Positions 1 through 11,916 are shown, numbered from the stretch's first letter. The stretch is 64,000 nt of DNA from Paracamarosporium sp. OC-R06-R3 (GCA_019828545.1 JACVRA010000044.1:558001-622000), one strand, 5' to 3'. Notes: a model not told the origin generated them from the letters alone. Numbers and translations are program-made.

Positions 1-905
1 GTACAGTGATGTGCATATGCACCACATAACGTTAGCATGTCCAACGAAAAGGTTTTAGCAAGACAATCATTAAAATTATCCTGAGACATGAACCCTACTC
101 CATGTCACGCCCCTAGGGGAGACGCACCGATTCCCAGAAAGGCCACCTTCTGTTCGCTTAAAAGCACCAGAATTATTACTAGCTTCGGATTTAATTCGCA
201 GACTTCCAAAAAAAAGGAGGCGCTCTTTCTAAATACCTGTTTGTTGGGACTCGTTCCATTTGCGCTGTAAGGAATTAACAAAGATGAAAGTTGAAGGTAA
301 TGGTGTAGTTTGCTCAATGGAGGCGGGACCCAACATGAACCCGTTCTTCTCTAGACGCGTTTATGTCCACTTGAATATCTGTACCTTTTAACGATACGCC
401 ATCTGCGCAGCTCATACTGCAAAACAGAGGTTACTTCTATAGGTAGAACCTCCACTATGATCACTTCTTCTTGATCGCAGTACTCGGCCTAGAATTGTCC
501 TTCTCCCGATAGGTTTGTTCTAGGAGCCATGGTGTGTTTTAGACCACGATACAGAGCATAGATCTGCTAAAAAGGCCGCGCGGCAGAAAGATCTGGCTCT
601 TGGCTAGTGTGGCTGCCCAACACGAGGACCCGTAGAAAGAGTTATAGATCCCAGTTGTATCTTTAATTCCAACACCTAATTTAGGGATCATGGAATAGGA
701 CGCCATTCCGTCTACCATTAGGAAACTCTGCGAGGATTCTGCCGCCCAAGCGCCGGCTTGCCATCTATTTCTTCGTGCGCAGCCGGCTCCATCTCACCTC
801 AAGCAAACTAATACATGAGCAAGACCATCACCAGCGAGATCGAGTTACATGGAAAATTGACTGTGGGTTTCTTAGGAACGTAGGCTTAGAAGCTTGAAAA
901 TAGGT
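1..905. other. Intergenic, no gene seen
   Basis: Only short overlapping frames occur here, and none has a recognisable motif or splice pattern. The stretch lies downstream of the FAD monooxygenase, which reads leftward, so its 3' UTR should occupy the right end. Confidence 0.5.
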
Positions 906-2336
906 CTAGTGTGCTAGGGTATCTCCTCCTTTTGCTGGTGTCATTGGAAGACTCTTGGAAACATACGCCCCTTTCCAGGGAGCTAGTGCCTGTGCCACAA
1001 TGACCGATGTTGGCAACCAGCGCGTAAGATATTTGCCAACAAACCAGAATAGCCACCCGGACCACGCTGAAATGCGCATGATCTGCTGGCTGCTGTCGAC
1101 GAACCTAGTGACCCGAGGCTGGCGGTCCTTGTTGACATTCACCAGGATCCCTTCGACTTCTATCGTTGGTAACCGCTCTCTAGTCGCGTCCTGCTTCTTC
1201 TGTTTCTGCAGTGCCTCGTGCAGCTGATCAACCAGCTGCAGCACCGATTCTGCACCCTGTGCGCCACCTTGCGCGAGGATAGGGTTGGTCTTGGCCACGC
1301 TGTCCCCCAAGCAAATGATGCGACCATACGTCCACCTTCTCAGACAATGATTCGGGCATGCCTGTGGCGCTGAAAGACGGAACTGGTTCTTATACACGTC
1401 CCCAAACGTCACGGAATCTGTGATCTTCGCGTCCGCATACTTTTTGCAGATCTCCACTCCCTGCTCGAACGTCCACTTTGGCACCGTGTCGCGACCGCGG
1501 AGTTTTGCAACGGCGTCGTCAACCTGGAAGAAGAGAAACCAGAACGCCTCGCCCTTGGGTCCGCCAAATAGACCTATAGTCATGTCCTGTGCGGTAACTT
1601 GGTAGGCGTAGTTTTTGTCCATGTCACCCGTATGCGTCGAGAGGCCGTAAACGCAGCCAAACTCTGTCGCTATGTCTATGTATGATGAGAGTAAATGTCA
1701 GTGACGATTCAATGTCACCTGCAATGAAGAGAGGACTCGGGGGGAAACTCGGCACTCACCCTCCGCCTGGTCGCCCTCGAATGCCTTAGGGTCAGCCTCT
1801 CTCGCAAGGCGCCACATCTCTGAGCGCACAGTACTATGGATACCATCCGCGCCAATTACGACATCCGCATCGATGGGCTCCTCGCCCTCGATATGTAGCC
1901 TAACCCCCTCATCCCCTGGCAGCTCTTCAATACTCTTTACCCTCGTGTTAGTACGAATCTTTCGCTTTCCATCTTCACTGATATTCTTATAAAGGATCTT
2001 CAGAAGTGAATGACGAGTGAATGTCGCAATTCCATAGCCCCCCGTTGCCTCATGCAAGGCCTCGGAAACGTGGTGCTCGTATATGATATGCCCCTCAAGG
2101 CCGCGGCACGAAATGCTGCACAACTCGCTCGACGCGTCGCGTACGTCATCCAGCACGCCTAATTGATCCATCACGCGCTGGAAATTCGGGTACAGCGCGA
2201 GGCTGGCACCGACCTCGGGCGTGACGTCGCCATAGGCTTCGAGCAGGATGAAGTCGATGCCCAGGCGGTCGAGGTGGAGCGCGGCCGTTAAACCTGTCAT
2301 ACCACCGCCCACGATGGCGACTTTAAAAGGTGCCAT
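906..2336 (-). CDS. FAD-dependent monooxygenase (PaxM / salicylate-hydroxylase-like)
   Basis: Two exons, 2336-1760 and 1669-906, joined across a 90-bp intron (donor GTGAGT, acceptor ATAG), give 446 aa. The start chosen is the Met directly before the Rossmann fold. A longer in-frame Met at 2564 would add 76 low-complexity residues and is less likely. The sequence shows the dinucleotide-binding GGGMTG at residues 10-15 followed by an acidic strand end, the DG motif (VIGADGIHSTVR, about residues 159-170) and the GD motif (GDSVAKTNP, from about residue 315) that binds the FAD ribityl chain. The C-terminus is hydrophobic and may be membrane-associated. Enzymes of this class use NAD(P)H and O2 to hydroxylate or epoxidise small molecules, often in secondary metabolism. 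The substrate cannot be read from the sequence. It is divergent from the membrane protein at 3413, and no biosynthetic backbone gene is nearby. Confidence 0.85.
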
Positions 2337-3412
2337 GGTCGCGTCCCTCCGAAGATTCCTCCCTCTGTGTATTTCGATGGCCGTGCTTGGCTCTAACGAG
2401 AGCGAAACCGATTCTGTAAGTTCGCAAGTACGTAAGGCGCAGGGCTGTGGGACGTGGAACCAGGTGGGCGGGAACGAGCGTGCTTGGGACGGATGCGACG
2501 CGGTTGGGATGAATTCGAATGCTACGCGGCTACATAAACTGAAACAAGATGGCCCATCAGGCAAATACAGTATTGCCCAGATCCCGGAGAGATCTTCACT
2601 TTACATAGAGCCAACTGCAACGACGAATGGGAAAGGGGTCCGACTTTGGCCCAGACCGTCACGCTATGGTGGGCTCGCCAAGAAGCAAATTGCGTTACAG
2701 GAAACGGTTGCGCAGAAGACCCCGAAGCCTTTATACTATGTAGGAAAGACTTGTAACGTCCGTTAGTGGGGGACTGATCAAGTCTAGCCTGTTGTCAGCC
2801 GGGATCGGCAGTTGTGGCATGGATGCGCCCCTTGGGCAATTTACCCTGGTCATTGGGTCGGGATATCTACACACGAGAAACTGGCCCATCCCGGCAGAGA
2901 GCCAATGCCAGTAAGTGCGTGCCAAAGTTATGTTGTCAAGATTGCTTGTGCAGTCTGCACTTCAAGAAACTTGTGGGATGCGCATCTGAGCGACTCGTTT
3001 AGAAGTCTAGCGCGTCCAGGGCCGCAGCGATCTTCATACCATGTACCTTGCGAAAGGAGCGCGCTAGACTCTCGCGCGGTAGAGCCGCCCGGTCAAAACC
3101 AGGTTGAGCTGCAGTGCATGACTCTGAAGGACCGAATCCCATTGTCTTCACAGTGGGCTGTTTTTTGGGCAACGCCGCGGGGTGTACATATACCTAAGGC
3201 ATCACTTGGCTACTTCAATAGTTTTGCGTCCGGATACAGCCACACACCTATCGCGATTCGACGTGTGTTCATTCGTTAGGCGTTTGTTGTTGGCCGAACT
3301 GTGTTGCAATGGTCGTTTTGCATCGATCGCATCTCTTACGATAAAACTTGAGGGTTCCTACAGCTGGCTGGGTCGACCTACCTTTCACGACTTTTACGCG
3401 ACCATTGATACC
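2337..3412. other. Divergent intergenic region
   Basis: About 1.1 kb between the starts of the monooxygenase (-) and the rhodopsin-domain protein (+), so it should hold both promoters. Overlapping short frames on both strands lack motifs and consistent splice sites. I see no gene. Confidence 0.5.
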
Positions 3413-4894
3413 ATGTCGGCTTTTCCCCCAGACCAATCACCTTACCACTGGCACCCCTACCCCTTGAAAGATGTCAGCAAGCTCATCTTGGGCGTAAACG
3501 GCGCACTCGAGGCTGTCGTGCTGACTGTGGTTGGCATGCGGTTCTACTCACGCATCAAAACCGCGAGGCTTGGGTGGGACGATTTTTGGGTGTTGGTCGC
3601 AACGGTATGTTTGCCACAGAACCACAGTCGAGGTGCTTGTTTCAAGGACTCAAGGCTGCATATGTGCGCACGAATGGACTGGCTGGCTAACATGAGGTAA
3701 TTGATCAGATATTGTGCATTGGCACGCTGACCACGTCAATATGCCGTAAGTACACAACAGAAACGCAATTCGGTCACATACTAATGCATCTATTAAGTTC
3801 ACATACTCGGGTCCGGTTACATGGCGGCCGAGGTTGCTATCAACATGTCGACGCTGTATTTGGTACGTTCACAATATCGAAGGCCTGGAATCTTGGATGA
3901 AATCAGCTGACACATTTCCTGGTCTTTAGTTGATTTTTATCATCCAAGTCTTCTTCATCTTTGCCACTGCGTCCTGCAAGATCAGCATCTGCTGCTTCTA
4001 CCTAAGAGTTTTCGTCAGCCGCGGTATGCGCATTGGAACGTACGTCACCATGGGACTCGCCGTTGTTTGGGCCATTTCGCACCAGCTCGCTGCAACATTC
4101 ATTTGCAAACCCATTCGAGGGCAATGGGACCTCCGACTTGCTGCGGTGACCAAGTGCGGTGACCAGTCCAAGTTCTTTCAATCTGGGCTCAGCATCAACG
4201 CTGTGCTGGACGCCGTGATTCTTATTCTACCCATGTGTAAGCTGCTTATCTCATTCTCATTCCCATCGTGGCTCTCCAGCTTTACAGCCCACATTTTTAC
4301 GACCGCGAGCTAATCGTAAACCCACACGCAGACACGATCTGGAATCTCAACATGCGCACATCCGACAAAGTCGGTCTCTTCATCGCCTTCTCTATCGGCC
4401 TCGCCATATTGACCGTTAGCATTGTCCGCCCCATTTATGTGATCCAAACCGCGATTAGGGGTGACCTTACCGGTACACTCCCCACTAACCTCTTCCTTAC
4501 CGTCTTTGAGCAGCAGCTCGCCATCATTACTATCTCCATTCCCATGCTGCGGCCCCTTTGGAGCCGCTTACGCAATCGATCTACGGGCTACTACGTTGAG
4601 AGGTCAGGTAGTTCCGAGCGTGTCGCGAAGAATAACAGGTCACTGGCAACGATCGGTGGGACAGGGAAGAAGGGCCTGAAGCCCTGGAATAAGATAAAAC
4701 ATCAGGGTGATAGTGTGCTCGATACGCAGCTCGAGCTGAGGGATGTGCATCATGAGACTACCATTGATGCGGAGCATGCAAGCGAGGGAGGCAATTGGGA
4801 CGGGCGCGATAATGGATCAGAGACGGGGTTGGATATGTCCAGGGACAAGCGCGGTATTAGGGTGAAGAATGAGTGGAAGGTGTTGAACGGATAG
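3413..4894 (+). CDS. Fungal rhodopsin-domain integral membrane protein (SAT4/PTH11-like family)
   Basis: Five exons join in phase: 3413-3604, 3709-3745, 3798-3862, 3930-4236 and 4332-4894 (introns 104, 52, 67 and 95 bp). They give 387 aa. The start is the Met 13 residues before the WHPYPL segment. Seven hydrophobic segments follow in the arrangement of the fungal rhodopsin-like domain: GVNGALEAVVLTVVG, then LGWDDFWVLVA after the first loop, the IFIIQVFFIFATASCKIS helix and its following CCFYLRVF, and a LILPM helix before the last loop. The C-terminal roughly 110 residues are hydrophilic and charged, probably cytosolic. The family is very large in Pezizomycotina and mostly uncharacterised. It has no retinal-lysine helix like true opsins, and members include PTH11-type receptors and SAT4-like proteins near metabolite clusters. 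The ligand and role are unknown. The neighbouring monooxygenase is divergently arranged. Confidence 0.82.
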
Positions 4895-5664
4895 CCAGCC
4901 TCAAGGTCTTCACATTGCCTTCACCCCAACAAAAATGGGAATAAAGTCTATGGATGCATTACTCTATCTTCGTGATATACTTGGTCATTCGTTAATACCT
5001 GTTTTTTTTTTACCATCGCCGTACAATCGACGTTTTACATCCGAACAATAGGATAGCCGTACGGTACCGTCTAGGTATCCTATCTGGCAAGCAACCCAGC
5101 CTTGAATCACGTCACATAATATCGTACCATTTATTTTCCTCCAGCCTCGTTGTGAACAACATAGGCTGTTCTCCCCACGTAGTCCCAAGAGCATAATCCC
5201 AAGATGTAAGCACAGTGGCTGATTCTAAATATTTAGCTACGATACGCTAGACCATACCTTGCATCTTTTCTCTCTCCTTGAACATGAGCTTTGAATGGAA
5301 TATTTCTTTACTTGCGCGATCGAAGCTGTACATATTGTTCACTGAGTCTTCTGGTGTTGTATTCAAAAACAGATATACACAAAAGAAAGTACAGATCAGC
5401 CGCCTGTAACACCCTCTTTTACGAATCCGTACGAATGCAGTTGGGGGTTTAAGCAGGACTTGAATTAAAGCAACATCTTTATGGTGAAAGAAATTAATGC
5501 ATCGAGATTGTCACGTTAGATCCATATTCTACAGCAAAGCATATCAGGATCTGGGTTGAGAACCAAATTTATCCCAAGTATTTACAATCGAGCACCAACA
5601 GAATCAAAAGCTATGTACAGAAGCTGAGCAATACACAATAACCGACCTCCTAGCAAACACCATT
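4895..5664. other. Convergent intergenic region
   Basis: AT-rich stretch between the 3' ends of the membrane-protein gene (+) and the six-cysteine protein gene (-). It probably holds both 3' UTRs. I see no further gene. Confidence 0.5.
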
Positions 5665-6214
5665 TCACGAAGCATTATGGCTGAAGCACTTGAGAGCTGC
5701 AACCTGCCCGCCATCCTTCTTCTCAGAGGGAATCATGTCTGAAGCAACTCCCGGGCAGATGATCTTACTGTTTTTCCATCAGTTGCTTCTATCGTTTCCA
5801 AGGCTAATTATTGACTTACTCTGGAAATTTCAGGCCTAGGTGGTTTGGATTGGCAAGCTGCACGACGCTATTGTCGTCGCAGGTCGTCGTGAAATATAAC
5901 TGGCAATATCCCCCGTCGTCAGGACTGATGTTTTTGATCATGGCAGAGTTCTTCTGACTGCCGGCTGCACGTTCTCTGATGTAATCTGTTGTAAGACAAC
6001 CGGTGGCATCTCCCGCAGAGTATTGAGCATCGTAAACTCCTCCGGCATCTGACTGCCCCGAACCTGGTACAAGGACGTGGATGGAGACACCGCCAGGTTC
6101 TCCGGGTCGACAGGATCCGTCACGCAAAGCTAGACTTGCGTGTTGAACAGCGCGTGCCTGAATGAGAGGGGTGAAAAGGGAGGAGATGAAGAGGGTAAAC
6201 ATTGTATATATCAT
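5665..6214 (-). CDS. Small secreted six-cysteine protein, unknown function
   Basis: Exon 1 is 6214-5820. A GTAAGT donor immediately before the apparent stop, a 52-bp intron and a CAG acceptor lead to exon 2 at 5767-5665, giving 165 aa. Reading through the donor would give a 132-aa product lacking the last two cysteines. The N-terminus (IYTMFTLFISSLFTPLIQARA) is a typical signal peptide with cleavage near residue 22. A Met at position 5 is an alternative start. The mature part has six cysteines at residues 35, 73, 104, 112, 136 and 159, consistent with three disulfides, and at least one sequon-like NIS near residue 95. I recognise no family. Small size, secretion and even cysteine number fit effector-like or cell-surface proteins of fungi, but that is only inference. 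Confidence 0.7.
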
Positions 6215-7738
6215 GATGGTGGTCGATTACGGTGAAGATGTGTTGGGTGAATATCGGGTTGGCAAAGCACAGCCAAGTAACGGTACGCAGATGGTTAATT
6301 ATTGAAGATTGGGATTTAGCAATTTTGAAAAAAAGAAGAGGTTGTGGTGAGCATCAAGGCACCTGCGCCAGACGGGTTATAAGTGCTGTTGCAAAACGCA
6401 AGTGGGAATAGCCTACATACATCATCGAGAGGCACAAACAGACCTTTGCATTCCCGAACAACGAGACAAAAGTCGGTCTTGAAGCCATCGCTTGAGCTTC
6501 TCATGAATATGAGACGCTATACCATTGACTTTGCTGTATGTAGAGTCCGACACAATAAATAGCCCCTCCACGCCGCACCGGACATGCGCGCTTGCGGCAA
6601 AGTCACTCCGATGCCCGCGAACGGCATCCGACAACAAGCGTGATAAGCTAGATATTTTCCAGACCCAAGGAAGTTATGTCTGCAGCAAAAATGACGTTTG
6701 CTCGTCGCTTCGTCACAGTGCATGCCTAAGAAAGGAGATGAAATTCGAAGAAGAGTCCCACTATAAGGCTACTGCTAGGTACCGACGCCTCATTGAACGA
6801 AAAAACTGTGAGGTATCGTCAACGCTACCAAATTTGCAGCACACGAGGACGCGGAACAGACGTGTCTTGAGCTAGATGGGCCGCCGTTGAGCCCGGAGAC
6901 GCTACCTGCTTCAGCACAATTTCGAACAATCAGTCCTATCAGTCAACACATACCACGTGAACCTCTAAATGTGGGACTATTTGCTTGTGCATTGTGCGGA
7001 GCACTTTTTCGTAGGTCCTCTTGGCTGCTGACAGTCTTCACTCGCAAGTGGCAGCAATAGCTGCTAATGGTAGATTCAGTGACCACATATAGGGGATCTA
7101 CCCACTACGAATCACTCGCATGAAATTGTAGAGCATTCACAATATCAACGTACCTCTCCGTTCGAATGAAAATATGAAGTGTTATGGATGCAGACTACAG
7201 TCTCCATTGTAAATGCTTGTTGTCGAGCTTGCTATGAGCTTGTACATTCGCTTTGGGTGTATCATATCCTGCCTGTGTGTGTCCGAGGTCAGATCAGTCA
7301 TGATTAACACCTAAGGTAAAAGAGCGGTGCGCAAGAACAGCAGCTTCCTAATGAGCAAAGCATACCAATACAGTAAAATGAGTAAGATGAGTGCCCATAG
7401 AGATGTCCACGCGGCAAACCACCCAGGGGAAGGTTCATAAAGAAGCTAAATCAAGCTGTATATAAAGCAAGAGGTGATTTTCAAGGAGAAGCCAATGAAT
7501 AGGGAGAGTTTAATGTGGTTGGCATTGCTAAGCCTGGTATTAGTGGACGATGCACTCCGAGCATACGTTTATTAACAGACGGAGCTTATGCAAAATTAGC
7601 GGAACCTTAACTAATCGCGCGGCGTCAGGTCTACTTCGAAATGCCGTCGGTATTAGCCTTGAAAAAAAATTTGGGGTATGGAGAAGCATCCCCCTCGATA
7701 CTTGTACAATCCGTGGATATCCGTGTCGGTTGTCTGAA
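6215..7738. other. Intergenic, no gene seen
   Basis: About 1.5 kb holding the promoter of the secreted protein (-) and the 3' flank of the HET gene (-). Short frames around 6316-6875 on both strands have no recognisable features. Confidence 0.45.
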
Positions 7739-9933
7739 TCAGCTGAGGACGATCTGGCTTTCTTCTCTGTTTTTAAGTGTCTCAAGAATCTGCCAGACTC
7801 GAGGGCCTGTAAGAAAGAACAGACCTCTTCTCTCGAATTGATCCGTGTGGTCTTTGTCTGGTCGTATGAGCATTCCCTCAAGACTGCTCTCATTGCCGGA
7901 ATCGATTGCATCGTTTTCCCCATATGGTCTGTCATCGCCACCGTCATGCTCTGTATGGAGACATTGTTGAAGAAAAATTACCCAGACAGGTTCACGTTGA
8001 CACAAGCCCAACTCGTCCATAGAGATAATTGAATCAGCGCCATTATAGCACGTTCCAAGATTTGTGTCAGTGAACTGCAGAGAGGCGTGTAAGCGTTCGT
8101 TTTCAGGAAAGTCCGGGCTCGGAACGAAAATTGCAGGGAGTGTCTTGACTCTTATTCTAAGATACGCGTATTCCAATTTACCGGAAGCTCTACTCCTGGT
8201 ATCGAAACTATCAATGTGAGCGAGATTCTGTCGACCTTTGTGGCGGCCATGAATTTCCTGCATTTGGCTGCGCCATGTAATATCGTTGGTGCTTGCCCAG
8301 TTCCACTTCGGCGCCCTCCAATCTTTTACCTCTCGAGGATCATGTATCCTCTTTATCCAGCATATCTCTTGAATGAGTCGACTTTTCCATATACCTCCAA
8401 TCAGCTGCTCGCCTGCTATGTCACTTATTTGCTGTCCTATGCCCTGAAGTGCCACTAACTTATCGCTGTCTCGAGTGATCCCACATGTCGAGTATTGAAT
8501 GCGGAAGCAGCACTATGCATTATAAAGGTCGTCATCTAATCCAGGTTTCATGTCCAGTAAGGGTAGTTTTGTGTTCAGTGCAAGCTTGGTTCTTTGCTTG
8601 AAGCCATGAAGCGTATTCTTCAGATAAGTTGGATCATTGTACCGAGGGCCAGACGCTAGAATTGGAAGTATTTCTGGATATGTTTCACTACACATGCCGT
8701 TCAAGCACTCCCAAAACAACTGGGTACTACTGAAATGCATAATTCGTCGAGAGAGCTGCCGCTCCTGGCATACCCAAGCTCTTAAGTTTAGTGGTGCTTC
8801 TTCCACGCATTTCACTCGTAAATGGTTTATATCACACCAGAGAGGTTCTTCGAAAGGAAAACCTTCGATTAAATCCTCCCGGAAAGCGGCGCTGGGTGAA
8901 GCTTTTGCATTGATTAAGAGTGGTCCTATCTTCCTTGGATCTCTGTCATAAAATAGACCGCCGCTACTATCGTGCGAGGCGGTCGCGGCGAGTGTGCATA
9001 CCGCAGACATATATATATGACCCATGTGCCGAGATTCGGTTGCCCAGTCTTCTTCGTCATCCTGGCGAATACACCTACGATAATAAGCGCACGAAATTAC
9101 ATAATAGTTGTAGCTTACAGTGAGTCAATCCATAGATACCGAATTTGAAGACGTCGAGTTATAAAAACGGCGTCTTGAAATGTCTTCGGTAACAAAGCCA
9201 GCTCGACGCCTTCTTTCAACGCCGATAGCGTTTCTAAGCACAGTTTCAATGGGCTACCCTGGCCCCAGCAGTGAGAGAGACAGGTATATTCTTTATCACC
9301 ATGGAACGAACCCCCCACGTCGCGTACTCTAATCAAGCTGCTCCCTTCTTTTCCCACATCGATCAGTCTTGAAGGATAATGAGCTGGAACCTGCGGTCTT
9401 GAGGAAATGCATCCATCGTGGTTCGCACGGCAATTGCGATATTTGCTGAATAAAAAGTCCAAGGCTGAGTCTGACTGGGTGCTGGATGACATATGATATT
9501 GAATAGCACAATGGATATCTGCAGACTTCTTAGATGCTCCAATGAGATAATTATAGAAGGTCTTACTTGACATTGGCTCCAGTGCTAGGATCACGCTCCT
9601 TTTTCCATTTAAGAGAGGGCGGCGTGGGCTTCCTTGGCCAGTATATGTCTGCAAAACTACCTTTCGAAAGTGCAGACTCCGACGCCCCTTGACGACATCA
9701 TAGAATCCAACTAATTTGACCCAATCGTCGTCGGAGACATTCAACGGATCCGAGCAATTTGCCCATGCAAGATAACACAATGCACATGGCAGCTCCATCG
9801 CTCTTTTGAAAGACGTGACATTGGGATGATGTTCGAAAACCAAACAACGGTAATCAAAGTACGAGTCTTTCACGACAGCTACTTCTCCGCGCAAGAATCG
9901 ACAACACGGTTGGCAATATGTATTTCCTGTCAT
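7739..9933 (-). pseudogene. HET-domain protein gene with in-frame nonsense codon
   Basis: Exon 1 (9933-9119) and exon 2 (9074 onward) join across a 44-bp intron (GTAAGC..GTAG) that splits the hallmark WIDSL/CIRQDD motif. HET signatures are clear: CLSHCWG at residues 218-224, TFQDAVFITRRL at 251-262, then WIDSLCIRQDD, and later LNLRAWVCQERQLSRRIMHF. The frame is interrupted by TAG at 8513-8515 (codon 459). It stays open in the same frame to the natural-looking stop at 7739, and the sequence after the stop keeps family features (DKLVALQGIG, GGIWKSRLI, a RAPKWNWAS block). The uninterrupted frame would be about 716 codons, and the stop leaves 458 aa with the HET domain complete but the C-terminal half lost. 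The TAG falls where the family usually has Trp (LYxAW). HET proteins trigger incompatibility cell death. The allele may be null, or may yield a free HET domain. A sequencing error is possible. Confidence 0.8.
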
Positions 9934-10251
9934 GGTTTGAATCTACCGTAATAGCCCAATGTAGACGCAAGGGATGTCGATGCACGTCCGTGGGAGCGCA
10001 AGCCTTCAAGATCTGTGAGTGTCGCTGTTGCCTAAAGCTTCCGATAACGTAACCTTCTCAGCCACTGATATTCTCCAATGCACATCCCATTCTGACAGAG
10101 AATGCCGTAACAATGCTTATTCAGCCTAAATGCGCACTCGATCTACCAGCAAACATATTACAATTTATATCCACCGTCTACTGGTATTGGTTTTAATAGC
10201 TCCACGCTTCCGGCACACCTGAAACTCTCAAACATACATAGTTAACTCAGG
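9934..10251. other. Short intergenic stretch
   Basis: Probable promoter of the HET gene (-) and 3' flank of the ORF ending at 10252. I see nothing else. Confidence 0.4.
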
Positions 10252-10890
10252 CTAGGCCTCCACTTCTCGACCCATGACTATCCCCAACGACTCAATACGC
10301 CCTATTTCCGAATTCACATACCCGTACAAGTATTTCAAGCCATAGCTGCCCCTATCGGTACTTGGACCGTCTTCCTTGAATCCGGCCCAGAAATTGGAAA
10401 GGCTTGGAGCAGGATTACCATCTCCACGACCACCACTAATATTCTCTTTCTCGCTTGCTGAGAACGACAAAAGGTTGATGTTTTCGCCCTCAACATTGCC
10501 CGAGACCTCAACAACTTTCTCGATCGGACCCTTACCTAGATCGAGCCATCGGTCTGTACCACTTTGCTTGCCTCTCAGTCCGCCACTGACGCCTTCGCCA
10601 TCGATACCACCTTCATACCCTACCTGAAGCGCGTTGACATCGTCGCCTGCATTGAGCAACATCTTGATTATACCCATGTCCTTCTTGTCCCCGTTGCCCT
10701 TAAACATCTGATAGTCGCTAAAATGCTCCATCCTTTCAGAAACCCTATCACCAATCTGCCCCGAAGCCTCCAACCTCGTACGCCATACCTTGGTGAACTC
10801 GCCCTTCTTGATGAACTGGTCCCAGCCAAACCTCGCGCTGTGGAAGATAACCGTGCGATTCGCCCGATGGTACCACATCCATAGAGGCAC
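10252..10890 (-). CDS. Unrecognised ORF, possible 3' exon of a hypothetical gene
   Basis: An open frame of about 212 codons ends in TAG at 10252. The frame opens just after a stop near 10900. Its first in-frame ATG is near 10878 (MWYHRANR..), or it may follow an acceptor such as the CTACAG near 10910. The product has varied, protein-like composition (KGNGDKKDMGIIKMLLNAG, NFWAGFKEDG, GLKYLYGYVNSE) with no repeats, signal peptide or membrane segment. The opposite-strand frames here are shorter and proline-rich. I do not recognise the family. The short stretch IIKMLLNAGDDVNAL resembles one ankyrin helix pair, but a single copy is not convincing. The 5' end is uncertain. Confidence 0.35.
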   Translation of the reverse strand: MPLWMWYHRANRTVIFHSARFGWDQFIKKGEFTKVWRTRLEASGQIGDRVSERMEHFSDYQMFKGNGDKKDMGIIKMLLNAGDDVNALQVGYEGGIDGEGVSGGLRGKQSGTDRWLDLGKGPIEKVVEVSGNVEGENINLLSFSASEKENISGGRGDGNPAPSLSNFWAGFKEDGPSTDRGSYGLKYLYGYVNSEIGRIESLGIVMGREVEA

Positions 10891-11916
10891 GCATTTACCC
10901 AGTCAATCATCTGTAGCATATGACAAAACTCCCACACGAATCCTTATAAATCTTTATACCAAAATCTCCTCCTACAACTCAAATTTCGCAATCTCAACCC
11001 ATTCCAACATACACCAGCAAGCCACAGCCAATCCCTAGAACAGCCAAACACCGCCCTACCAATCCATCCATCCAGCCTCATATATATTTCCCCATCCCCC
11101 GTCTATTTATCTCGCTTTAACCTCTCCTTTCATTTCTTATTCCTTCGCTAATCCCACATACATCACACTACCCACATACATCACACTACCCACATACATC
11201 ACACTATCCACATACATCACACTATCCACATACATCACACTATCCACATACATCACACTATCCACATACATCACACTATCCACATACATCACATACATCA
11301 CACAAACCATTCCAACGAAACAAAAAGACGCCGAGGAGAATTCACACATTCGTCCACTGCGAGACACACTGTTTAGGTCCAATCCCACTGGTACACTTCC
11401 TTTACATAGCTAGCAATATCAGGAGGAGCAAGTGAGCAACGCTTGCAGATATACTACAATGTAAATAAGTCAGGGGGTCAGGAAAGAAAAAAAAAGAAGC
11501 GATTCCCGCTCCCCTCTCGAACACGACAACCCCGCAATATCTCGAGTAAATGACCGCGAAGGAAACATTCCATTTCCCAGATTTTTATTAACACTCGAAT
11601 CACCGCAAAACAAAAGTAAAGTCACAGCCCATGAGATATTCGCGATTAGTCATCAAGAATCGAATTGACCAGTCTACCGAGTTAAAAAGTTAAGCACGCT
11701 ATACGAGGCGCTACAAATAACGTGCACAAGCGTGTCGCCATGCACCGTGCGTTTTCATCTGCCTGACACCTCTGTGGGCGTATGGCCCCTAGAGTGAGCA
11801 AGTGCCGCCAAAAGTATGGTAGAAACAACGAGTCTATTGTTTTACAAGGTTGCTTGCCAACATCATCCAACTTGGTGCCCTTATAAGGGGAGATGGTTAG
11901 GAAGCGAGGGGGGGCT
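10891..11916. other. Intergenic with tandem repeat
   Basis: About 1 kb upstream of the unrecognised ORF and downstream of RER1 (both -). It contains the 18-bp tandem repeat listed separately, C/T-rich tracts and a short A-run near 11490. No gene is supported. Confidence 0.45.
11153..11300. repeat. 18-bp tandem repeat, about 8 copies
   Basis: The unit CCCACATACATCACACTA is repeated head to tail, with a C/T difference in its first base between the first three copies and the later ones. Seven full copies run 11153-11278, followed by a partial, degenerate copy. One reading frame on the minus strand yields MYVDSV repeats, but no gene context supports translation. A minisatellite in non-coding DNA is the simplest reading. 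Confidence 0.9.

Noticed and set aside
8462..8512. An intron that would remove the HET stop codon
   Set aside because: A weak GT..AG pair exists just after the stop, but its use would not remove TAG and would delete sequence that fits the family consensus (about 16 residues before DKLVALQGIG).
11137..11388. A minus-strand frame with MYVDSV repeats
   Set aside because: It is simply the 18-bp tandem repeat read in frame, with no gene context.
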